From Sulfurirhabdus sp043759595 (GTDB taxonomy: Bacteria; Pseudomonadota; Gammaproteobacteria; Burkholderiales; SMCO01): 6,061 nucleotides of DNA. The DNA lies in the NCBI GenBank assembly GCA_043759595.1, contig JAYVLG010000084.1, positions 1-6,061 of the forward strand. Direction: 5' to 3'. The notes under the pieces are model-generated. The model did not search any database and was not told the DNA's origin. It worked only from the letters and a program-made list of their open reading frames with translations. This document shows, one piece after another, positions 1 through 5,838 of this stretch (position 1 is the first letter of the stretch; each line of letters begins with the position of its first letter). The position numbers were made by a program, and so were the translations under genes.

Positions 1-24
1 CGCAGGTAAAGCGCTAGAAGCTAT
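1..24. repeat. Right end of an intergenic repeat-like sequence, cut by the window edge
   Basis: The first bases contain AGCGCT (10-15) followed by TAGAAGCTAT (15-24). GAAGCTAT is close to the reverse complement of the ATAGCTG that opens the next repeat at 47. I recall intergenic repeats of Comamonadaceae that begin with ATAGCTGCTTG and end with AGCGCTAGAAGC, so this is probably the right half of one whose left half lies outside the window. This is a memory-based resemblance. The sequence itself shows only the short palindromic core. Confidence 0.35.
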
Positions 25-46
25 ACGTCAATCTGCTATTGAATTA

Positions 47-102
47 ATAGCTGTTTAGGCAGTAAATACGCCGGCTATAGGCGTATTTGAGGGGTAAAAA
101 TC
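47..102 (+). repeat. Left arm of an imperfect inverted repeat bracketing the DUF4188 gene
   Basis: Positions 47-88 match the reverse complement of 711-752 at 38 of 42 positions without a gap; position x pairs with 799 minus x throughout. The register continues outward of the hairpin, where AAAAATC at 96-102 pairs with GATTTTT at 697-703. The arm starts with ATAGCTG and contains its own hairpin (64-88). It is probably a copy of a dispersed intergenic repeat that occurs twice in opposite orientation, or an end of a small mobile cassette. Confidence 0.75.
64..88. terminator. Perfect 9-bp hairpin inside the left repeat arm; possible terminator
   Basis: AAATACGCC (64-72) and GGCGTATTT (80-88) are exact reverse complements separated by the 7-base loop GGCTATA. 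The A-run before and T-run after the GC core give it the look of a bidirectional factor-independent terminator, although the T tract lies within the stem rather than after it. It lies upstream of the DUF4188 gene, so on the plus strand it could end transcription coming from the left. The same fold recurs at 711-735. Terminator activity is inferred. Confidence 0.45.
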
Positions 103-218
103 GAGTTTTGAGTGAGTTTTGGATGAAAAGTTAGGTTTTTGGACTATATTTGCGAGCAAGATGCTCTGCCAGCGTGGTGCAACAGCCTCTCCATACAACC
201 GGTTTAAGGCTCCAACAA

Positions 219-698
219 ATGATCCGAAACGAACGCCTCACAGCCCAGCTAGACGGCGATTTTGTCGTCTTTCTCATCGGCATGCGCATCAACAGCCCTT
301 TGAAAGTTCACAAATGGCTGCCCGTCGTCAGCGCCATGCCCAAAATGCTCAACGAGCTCTACAGCCACCCCGAGCTCGGCTTCATCCATGCCGAGTCGTG
401 GTTCTCCCGCACCAGCATCATGCTGCAGTACTGGCGCTCCATGGATCAACTGCTGGCCTACGCTAAAAACAAAAATTCTGAGCACCTACCAGCGTGGCAA
501 GCTTTTAACAAATCCATCGGCACAGATGGCTCGGTTGGCATCTGGCACGAGACCTACGCCGTCTCAAAAGGCAACTATGAAAACGTGTACGTCAACATGC
601 CTGAGTTCGGACTTGGCAAAGCGGGCATCTTGCAAGCCGCTTCGGGTGGGAGGCAGTCTGCTGCTGGCAGGTTGCGGGCAGGTAAAGAGATTGTTTGA
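219..698 (+). CDS. DUF4188 / monooxygenase af470-like family protein
   Basis: This 159-residue protein belongs to the DUF4188 (Monooxygenase af470-like) family of small, probably alpha/beta-barrel, proteins. Most bacterial members have no known substrate, so a heme-free monooxygenase or heme-handling role is only a family label. Family-like stretches are RLTAQLDGDFVVFLIGMRIN (6-25), KVHKWLPV (29-36), WFSRTSIMLQYWRS (61-74), SEHLPAW (87-93), VGIWHETY (106-113) and MPEFGLGKAG (127-136). No signal peptide or membrane segment is seen. The frame is open back to a TTG at 150, but homology starts close to the ATG at 219, which has AAGG 9 bases upstream, so I chose 219. The length fits a complete gene. 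The tail after GRL (RAGKEIV) may be strain-specific. The gene is more GC-rich than the operon to its right and points toward it. It lies between two inverted repeat arms and shows no functional tie to the defence-like genes. Confidence 0.85.
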   Translation: MIRNERLTAQLDGDFVVFLIGMRINSPLKVHKWLPVVSAMPKMLNELYSHPELGFIHAESWFSRTSIMLQYWRSMDQLLAYAKNKNSEHLPAWQAFNKSIGTDGSVGIWHETYAVSKGNYENVYVNMPEFGLGKAGILQAASGGRQSAAGRLRAGKEIV

Positions 699-752
699 TT
701 TTTGGTGGTGAAATATGCTTATAGCCGGCGTATTTATTGCCTAAGCAGCTAT
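697..752 (-). repeat. Right arm of the inverted repeat bracketing the DUF4188 gene
   Basis: The core 711-752 is the 38/42 inverted match of 47-88, and GATTTTT at 697-703 continues the pairing in register. The arm begins inside the stop codon of the DUF4188 gene (696-698), so repeat and gene end are directly joined. Sequence beyond 752 no longer matches the left flank beyond 46, which fixes the outer edge at ATAGCTG. The AT-rich operon region begins immediately outside it. Confidence 0.75.
711..735. terminator. Hairpin inside the right repeat arm; possible terminator of the DUF4188 gene
   Basis: AAATATGCT (711-719) pairs with GGCGTATTT (727-735) over nine positions with two G-U pairs in the plus-strand RNA; the loop is TATAGCC. 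It lies 12 bases after the DUF4188 stop codon. That is the right place for a transcription terminator, and it is followed by ATTGCC rather than a long T tract. Read the other way it would stop transcripts leaving the three-gene operon. The changes relative to the left copy keep pairing through wobbles, which suggests the fold rather than the exact sequence is retained. Confidence 0.45.
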
Positions 753-762
753 GAAAATAATA

Positions 763-778
763 TTGAATTTAAATTCAA
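763..778. repeat. Perfect 16-bp AT-rich palindrome
   Basis: TTGAATTT followed directly by AAATTCAA is a perfect palindrome with no spacer. It lies 14 bp beyond the stop codon of the third operon gene (793-795) and 10 bp outside the right repeat arm. On the minus strand it is followed by TATTATTTTC, so it could be a weak AT-rich terminator. It could equally be a protein-binding dyad or a remnant of the island boundary. The sequence alone does not decide. Confidence 0.6.
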
Positions 779-792
779 CTCTAAAAACAACA

Positions 793-1785
793 CTACTGAA
801 TTTCGAGCATCCAACTACTACCTGCACCTTTAGAGTAATCATCTCGGTTATATACCTGTGGTTCAGCGTATAGTGCTTGTAATGCACGATTTTCACGACA
901 TGCAAGTAGTGCGCCGACCGATTGAATTTTTGTCCCGTAGCTTGCGATCATGATATTGTGAGTGCTGACAAAATTAGCGGTGACGGTTCGGATGGCGTCT
1001 CTTATGCCTAAAAAATCACGTGATCCAATCGAGTACGAGAAGGCTGTATCCACAATGTGACGATAGTCATAACCAAGCTGATTAATAATTTCTGTTGGTA
1101 GCAGAGACGAAATAACGTTATGTTGTTGTAATCCCTGTCCAATCAATACAATTTTGTCCGGTTCTTTATTTTTTAATGTAATTTGCATGCGCTCTTGTTC
1201 GTGCCCAACCACGAGTATTAAAAGTGATTCTTTATTGGCATCTTGATGTCCATTAAATCCGGGTAAATCAATAATTCGCTTTACTCCCTTCGACAACCAT
1301 CCATCAGTGTGCAGTTCAGAATCGTACTTATCTGGTTCTGTGTACATTACAACTAAACGATGGTTGGCAGGGATGCGTTTGAAGTAATCGATAACAGTCC
1401 AAAGGCGATCTTTTGGAAATACGGATGCATCAATGATTATGGTGCATTGCTCTAAATTCAATATTGGCTCAAGCAAAGCATGGATACTTTGCGTCATTTT
1501 AATTAAATCTGGGCGATTACTACGAATTTGAATAGGTTCAGAGATGCAGCTTTTTGTAAGCTCTTTAATTAATTCATCATGACATTCTTTGTATTTTTGA
1601 TGCTCATTAAGCGAATCTATTGTAGAAATTATGATGCTTTGAGTGAATTTAACTGGCTCCCAATTTAGAGAAGCAATTTTTAGGGCTCGACTGTATTCAT
1701 AACTGGCATGCGTTACGAAAATGTTCGGACCATCAAGTTTTAAAAAGGAAGTTAAGTCATTCGGACTATTAAATGCAGATATCAC
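793..1785 (-). CDS. Unknown protein, third gene of operon; possible Rossmann/CARF-like sensor
   Basis: I do not recognise this 330-residue family with confidence. It is soluble, with alternating hydrophobic strands and helices typical of alpha/beta folds. Visible blocks are a strand-turn NIFVTHASYEYSRA (21-34), IIIDASVFPKDRLW (116-129), a strand then YTEPDKY (148-154), IIDLPGFNGH (171-180), LLILVVGHEQERM (188-200), KIVLIGQG (211-218), and near the C terminus IMIASYGTKIQSVGALLA (278-295) followed by LYAEPQVYN (305-313) and DDYSKGAG (315-322). The strand-GTK-helix block recalls the GTK signature of CARF-type and Card1-like (DUF1887) nucleotide-sensing domains, so a ligand sensor is a reasonable inference, not a demonstration. 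No nuclease or protease catalytic set is obvious. The start is GTG, overlapping the upstream stop by GTGA, with a GGGGTGA Shine-Dalgarno 3 bases upstream, which implies translational coupling to the ATPase gene and a stoichiometric partner role. Confidence 0.85.
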   Translation of the reverse strand: MISAFNSPNDLTSFLKLDGPNIFVTHASYEYSRALKIASLNWEPVKFTQSIIISTIDSLNEHQKYKECHDELIKELTKSCISEPIQIRSNRPDLIKMTQSIHALLEPILNLEQCTIIIDASVFPKDRLWTVIDYFKRIPANHRLVVMYTEPDKYDSELHTDGWLSKGVKRIIDLPGFNGHQDANKESLLILVVGHEQERMQITLKNKEPDKIVLIGQGLQQHNVISSLLPTEIINQLGYDYRHIVDTAFSYSIGSRDFLGIRDAIRTVTANFVSTHNIMIASYGTKIQSVGALLACRENRALQALYAEPQVYNRDDYSKGAGSSWMLEIQ

Positions 1786-4616
1786 TGTTCACCCCATAAG
1801 CTTGGGATGTCGACATTACCGGATAAACCTTTGTTCATGCGTTTCAAAAATAAGTCAGTGTTATTCGCAGCTAACTCAAGGTCGTCAGCACTTAATTCAT
1901 GACGCCCTTGTAATTTTGTTCCAATACCTACATGTGGCACGAGTCGCCGGTTCAGCACATAAGTGGGGTATCTTTCACCGCCTCCAGATTTGCTTGTGTA
2001 GTCAACTGATCTTCGTTGCAGTACAGATTCTCGAACAGCTACATCAAGAAGACTTTTTACAAAACTTGAATTATCAACAGCTTCTCTGAGAGCGATAGCG
2101 ATTACTTCGGGATCTTTACTGTCAGATAAAAGTCGCATTTGAAAAAATCGAGAAAGACTAGTCGCAAGTCGAATTATGTGATCGCTAGTAATAATTTGAC
2201 CATTGCGATTTAATGTACTTACGTCTCCAGAGCTCCCTAAATGGCGGTACATATCTTTTGACCACTCTCGTATTGCTTTATTTTGTTTTTCTGAACCAAT
2301 TTTCTTTCCAGATGTCGGAGTCCAATTGTCAGTTAAAGCTTGATCAACAATACCACTGCACATCTCAAGAAATTGACGAAAAATACCTGAAGATAATTCG
2401 ATTACAGTGGTTTTACCCGCGTAGCGATGTGGGGTATGTCGCTTAGCCAATAGTCTAAAATATTTTGCGTTTCCCTGTTTCGTCCAAAAGCTTTCAAAAT
2501 CTTTCGGTCGCGACTGCTTGGGTAGCGAGTCGTATTCGATTTGAGCGGCGATTTTAGCTTCATCTCTAACCCGATTACCGGATTCCCAATTATCGAGTAA
2601 ATTAGACAAATTCACAGTATTAGGCCAGTCCACTAAAGCCATCCGCCTAGCGCTGATCTCTTCAACAGTTTTAACGTATGGACTTGATTGATTATCAGTG
2701 CTCAATCCACCGTCTACCCAATCTAGTCGAACAAAGTTATAGTCATCACCTTCACGGTACGTTCTACCATCACTTGCAAGAAAAGTTTTTTGTCCTTCCG
2801 ACATTATTCCAAATTTATAACAAATAATATCGTGTTGTCGAGCAGCTGCAGAGTTGAATATTAGTGATTGTTGTTCTGCATTTAATTGATCAAAATCATC
2901 AATTAAAAGAAAGAAAGGGACTTGTAAATCTAATTCGCTACGGATAAGTTCAAGCAATGGCATCAAGCCGCTAGAAAGAGAAAGCCAAGGATTAAATAGC
3001 GTCGCAGTACAGCCTGGCAAAAGAGAGGCGATATGTTCGTTGGCTTCAATGAGTAATAAGTTTATTTCGCTTACTACTCGAAGAGGAAATTTTGTACTGA
3101 CGGGTTGTTTTGTTGTGCTGGGTAAACGAAGCAGGCGACTTATAAATGTACACAGATCATCCGGAAGAATTTTTGTACTTTGACTGCTATTGCAGAGAAC
3201 ATTCAATGCTGACATCAACTTACTTATTACAAATAAAGTTGTTATGTGTATAAACAGAGTTTCTCTTCTTGCTTTATTTTCAATTGCGCCAAGGTCACTT
3301 CTATTTAGACCAGCTTTCGTGAGGCAGCAATAAATTCCAAAAGGAGTTTCAGTCTTATTAATTAAATCGATAATATCAGCGGCACTATCTTCATTTTGAA
3401 GAAGTGATGACTGCACTTCCATTGAAAAATAGCGGAGCAACATAGTTTTACCGGTTCCACGTTGCCCTTCAACAATCGAGTCAACTCTATTTTTTAAATT
3501 ACTAAGTGAGTTACTCCGTTCAACAAATAAACGATGAATAGATTCTGGTGGCATGCCATTGGCCATTACATGTGAAAACGGATTTTTCCATGTTTGGAGT
3601 GCTGGTGTTGGTGTTTCTATTAAATCCAATGGATCACGTTTGCAGCTTGCAATCGTTGGAAGACGCGCAGGGACTGGATTAGAGCGCGCATTGTTTTTAA
3701 TCCACTCACCTGATTCATCAGAGTATTCAAAAACTTCGCTGTTTATTTGTCCTGCAGGTGAATCATCCTGTAATTCAATATGTACAAAAGAAAATTGCTT
3801 TGTATATTCGTCACCCGGATATGCGGCGCCTGCGGCACCGTTAAAAAAACCTGCGCCTGTATTTGTGTAGCTGACGGCATGCTTTAAATCATGTAAATGA
3901 CCATGGAGATAAATATGCGGGCCAGTTGCTTGACCCAGTGTAGTTTCGAAAGCAGTTTTATTCCAAGCGGCTAAAAAATTTGATGGGTGATGTCCAACCG
4001 CGACAACTAAATTATTCTCAGTCAATCGATTTTTTAGTGAACCATTTAATCCTTTTAAGTCCACGCAAAGCTTACCCTCGTCTTTATCATCGCAGGATAA
4101 TATTGCTGTATTTAAACAAACGAAAACACAAGATATATCGGAAAGAGTAACGCTAACTCTATCCATAGTTGGATTGGTATCCCATGTATTTAAGAATTGC
4201 GGATTATCAATCTTTGCCTGTTTAAACCACTCTAGAAAAGGACGTACATGAGCGTGTTCTGAGCTAAAAATTTTATCATTCCAGCGACCAAATGCATCGA
4301 GATCAGAGTATGCCGATCGTAGTACCTGCGTATTTGCTTCTTTTCGATTCATGTCGTGATTTCCAGGAACCAAAATACAGGGAGCATTCACCATTTTGCA
4401 AATGGCAGATAACCATTCTTGACCTTGCAAAAACTCTGTATAAACGCCTTTTTGCGCAAGATCGCCTGTGAAAATTACGCAATCGATTTTTGTGCCGCTA
4501 TTAGTGAGAACTTTTTCAAGTGCATCTAACACTCGTTCTTGAATGCCTACATCATCTTTGCAGCCAAAATGAACATCAGAAATATGGAGAAAGCTAAGTT
4601 GATGATGTTTAGTCAT
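1782..4616 (-). CDS. Calcineurin-like metallophosphoesterase fused to ORC/CDC6-like P-loop ATPase
   Basis: This 944-residue protein has two enzyme modules. Residues 7-245 are a calcineurin-like metallophosphoesterase with every metal-binding motif intact: SDVH (D14, H16), GD (G51-D52), PGNHD (84-88), GHHP (208-211) and HGHLH (238-242). Members cleave phosphodiesters or phosphomonoesters, including DNA (Mre11/SbcD) and cyclic nucleotides, using two metal ions. After a linker with a short beta-rich segment (about 246-345), a P-loop ATPase follows. Its Walker A is G384-QRGT-GKT (384-391), and its Walker B is FFLLIDDFDQL (568-578) with D573/D574. The style GQRGTGKTMLLRYF and the later IMSEGQKTF..REGDDYNFVRLDW block resemble the ORC-CDC6 family AAA ATPases found in defence loci. 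The C-terminal 250 residues are unassigned and probably hold a winged-helix or target-binding part. No long coiled coil is seen, unlike Rad50/SbcC. The start ATG is 16 bp after the methyltransferase stop; its Shine-Dalgarno is weak (AAAAGAAAC). Confidence 0.9.
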   Translation of the reverse strand: MTKHHQLSFLHISDVHFGCKDDVGIQERVLDALEKVLTNSGTKIDCVIFTGDLAQKGVYTEFLQGQEWLSAICKMVNAPCILVPGNHDMNRKEANTQVLRSAYSDLDAFGRWNDKIFSSEHAHVRPFLEWFKQAKIDNPQFLNTWDTNPTMDRVSVTLSDISCVFVCLNTAILSCDDKDEGKLCVDLKGLNGSLKNRLTENNLVVAVGHHPSNFLAAWNKTAFETTLGQATGPHIYLHGHLHDLKHAVSYTNTGAGFFNGAAGAAYPGDEYTKQFSFVHIELQDDSPAGQINSEVFEYSDESGEWIKNNARSNPVPARLPTIASCKRDPLDLIETPTPALQTWKNPFSHVMANGMPPESIHRLFVERSNSLSNLKNRVDSIVEGQRGTGKTMLLRYFSMEVQSSLLQNEDSAADIIDLINKTETPFGIYCCLTKAGLNRSDLGAIENKARRETLFIHITTLFVISKLMSALNVLCNSSQSTKILPDDLCTFISRLLRLPSTTKQPVSTKFPLRVVSEINLLLIEANEHIASLLPGCTATLFNPWLSLSSGLMPLLELIRSELDLQVPFFLLIDDFDQLNAEQQSLIFNSAAARQHDIICYKFGIMSEGQKTFLASDGRTYREGDDYNFVRLDWVDGGLSTDNQSSPYVKTVEEISARRMALVDWPNTVNLSNLLDNWESGNRVRDEAKIAAQIEYDSLPKQSRPKDFESFWTKQGNAKYFRLLAKRHTPHRYAGKTTVIELSSGIFRQFLEMCSGIVDQALTDNWTPTSGKKIGSEKQNKAIREWSKDMYRHLGSSGDVSTLNRNGQIITSDHIIRLATSLSRFFQMRLLSDSKDPEVIAIALREAVDNSSFVKSLLDVAVRESVLQRRSVDYTSKSGGGERYPTYVLNRRLVPHVGIGTKLQGRHELSADDLELAANNTDLFLKRMNKGLSGNVDIPSLWGEQ
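1786..1795 (-). promoter_or_regulatory. Shine-Dalgarno for the GTG start of the third operon gene
   Basis: On the minus strand GGGGTGA ends 3 bases before the GTG at 1785-1783. It lies inside the last codons of the ATPase gene (TGG GGT GAA CAG TGA). The match to the 16S rRNA tail is strong and decides the start in favour of this GTG; the GTGA overlap means a ribosome finishing the ATPase can restart here. Confidence 0.6.
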
Positions 4617-4632
4617 TGTTTCTTTTATTCAA

Positions 4633-5685
4633 TTATGTTGTTTTAAGTAGTTTGAATACATGTTGAGCAAGAAGTGGAGGTACTGCGTTTCCGACTTGTT
4701 GTTGTTGGAAACCAATCGATCCATAAAACTTGAAATTATCAGGGAATGACTGAAGTCTCGCAGCTTCTCTGACAGATAATCCACGATTTTTCCAAGGGTG
4801 GATTAGCATATTTTTTCGAAAATTTCCAAGAACAACAGATGGTTCATCTTCTTTAAGGCGCTTGTAAATTCCTGTATGGCATCTTGATGTATCAGCATAA
4901 TTTTTCATGAGCTGTATTGGTATATTTTCCCAGTTTCCACCCTGTGGAATATGCGAATATCTCTCAATTACATGCGGTGCATTTAGAGTTACTAAGTTGT
5001 TCCAACAACTAGAAAGTTTATTGCGTAACGTTCGAGCATAAGTAGCTGTTGCGATAGAAGAGTAATTTGCCGTGTCTGGTGTGTCACCATTTTCAAGGTT
5101 TGGCAGATCTTCAATTGCTTCTCGAACAGTTCGATGACGTTTGACTTTATGTTTAGGTTCAGAGACTGCTTGACCATGCAGTGACCCTACAATAAATAAA
5201 CGATTTCGTTTTTGAGGAACTCCGAAATCCGCTGAGTTCAAAACAAAAGTTGTTGTCGTATAGCCAAGCTTCTTAAATCCGTTTAATACGGCATCTAAAA
5301 AAAATCCTCCTTGGGTTTCAACTAAGCCTTTAACGTTTTCGAATACAACCCAGTCCGGTCGTACTTCTCGAACAATACGCAAGTATTCTCTAAACAACCA
5401 ATTGTTGTCATTGTCGATAGTTCTGTTTGTTTGATTTGATGTTGAAAAGCCTTGGCATGGCGGACCACCGAATACGACCAATGGTTCAGATCGGTTTAGA
5501 TTTGTGAAATGAGATGCTTTAACCTTCCTGATGTCGCTACTAAATAGAGTGGTTTTGGCATGATTTGCGCTAAATGTTTGCGTAGCCGCAGAATCCATTT
5601 CAACAGCGTAGCGAACACTGATGCCACATGCCTCAGCACCCAGCGACATACCTCCAGCCCCTGAAAATAAATCAATTCCCTGCAT
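4633..5685 (-). CDS. DNA (cytosine-5) methyltransferase, Dcm/HhaI type
   Basis: This 350-residue enzyme transfers a methyl group from S-adenosylmethionine to C5 of cytosine in a specific DNA site. All the main C5-methyltransferase motifs are present in canonical order: I, DLFSGAGGMSLG (5-16, SAM binding); II, VEMD (28-31); IV, GGPPCQGFS (73-81) with the nucleophile C77; VI, ENV (116-118); VIII, QKRNRLF (158-164); IX, SVREAARLQSFPD (304-316); and X, QVGNAVPPLLA (330-340). The variable region about 175-285 is the target-recognition domain, and its site cannot be read from sequence. The length fits a complete single-specificity enzyme. The start ATG at 5685 is the only sensible one, because motif I begins four residues later; the Shine-Dalgarno is weak (AAAGAAA about 8 bases upstream). 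It is the first gene of the operon and has no classical restriction endonuclease next to it. The likely role is marking host DNA so that the downstream phosphoesterase-ATPase spares it. Confidence 0.95.
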   Translation of the reverse strand: MQGIDLFSGAGGMSLGAEACGISVRYAVEMDSAATQTFSANHAKTTLFSSDIRKVKASHFTNLNRSEPLVVFGGPPCQGFSTSNQTNRTIDNDNNWLFREYLRIVREVRPDWVVFENVKGLVETQGGFFLDAVLNGFKKLGYTTTTFVLNSADFGVPQKRNRLFIVGSLHGQAVSEPKHKVKRHRTVREAIEDLPNLENGDTPDTANYSSIATATYARTLRNKLSSCWNNLVTLNAPHVIERYSHIPQGGNWENIPIQLMKNYADTSRCHTGIYKRLKEDEPSVVLGNFRKNMLIHPWKNRGLSVREAARLQSFPDNFKFYGSIGFQQQQVGNAVPPLLAQHVFKLLKTT

Positions 5686-5838
5686 TTGTAATTTTCTTTA
5701 AGTAAATCTAGGGAATCGTTGATAAGTAAATTATCAGAGAGCTAAGTATTTCGTTGCCATCATCTTACATTAAGTTACGCCAAAAAATCGGTATAGCTTA
5801 AAACTTTTACGGCAGTTAGTGCTAGTCGAAACTGTATC
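5686..5838 (-). promoter_or_regulatory. Intergenic region with candidate operon promoter
   Basis: This 153-bp AT-rich gap separates the operon from the aldehyde dehydrogenase tail and must carry the operon promoter if the three genes are transcribed on their own. The best candidate on the minus strand is GATAAT (5735-5730) as the -10 box with ATGGCA (5760-5755) as a -35 box. The spacing of 19 bp is longer than ideal and the -35 matches only 4 of 6 bases. No other gene, tRNA or clear RNA structure is visible in the gap. Confidence 0.35.
5720..5736. promoter_or_regulatory. Small inverted repeat over the putative -10 box; candidate operator
   Basis: TGATAA (5720-5725) and TTATCA (5731-5736) form a perfect 6-bp dyad with a 5-base spacer. 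It overlaps the candidate -10 box GATAAT of the methyltransferase promoter. A regulator bound here could limit expression, as C proteins do in restriction-modification operons, but no HTH regulator gene is visible in the window. A 6-bp AT-rich dyad can also arise by chance. Confidence 0.3.

Noticed and set aside
2..58. Open frame running in from the left edge to a TAG at 56-58
   Set aside because: Only 18 codons are visible, and they fall in repeat-like intergenic sequence (1-24 and 47 onward); nothing in the peptide resembles a protein C terminus that I know.
47..88. Integron attC site, because TTTAGGC and GCCTAAG occur in a hairpin-forming repeat next to a single gene
   Set aside because: The core GTTRRRY and RYYYAAC triplet boundaries are not met, the two copies are in opposite orientation, and no integrase is present.
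150..218. N-terminal extension of the DUF4188 gene from the TTG at 150
   Set aside because: The extra 23 residues have no family similarity, the TTG has no Shine-Dalgarno, and the ATG at 219 has AAGG at good spacing right before the conserved part.
2..687. 10-bp direct repeat GCAGGTAAAG at 2-11 and 678-687
   Set aside because: The match stops at both ends immediately, one copy lies inside the DUF4188 coding sequence, and it does not coincide with the repeat arm edges, so it is probably chance.
1721..2089. Plus-strand open frame of 122 codons opposite the operon
   Set aside because: It lies antisense to two well-supported genes, shows no recognisable family pattern and has no ribosome binding site of note. 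Other frames of this kind (249-485 minus, 388-711 plus, 2213-2446 plus, 3553-3870 plus, 4992-5177 minus) were set aside for the same reason.
1782..4616. SbcCD/Mre11-Rad50 repair complex
   Set aside because: The ATPase lacks the ABC signature and the long coiled coil, and both modules lie in one 944-residue protein of different architecture.
793..5685. A known DISARM or BREX locus
   Set aside because: DISARM would need a DrmA-type helicase, DrmB and a phospholipase D protein, and BREX a PglZ phosphatase and BrxC; none is in the window. Only the C5-methyltransferase is shared in type with DISARM.
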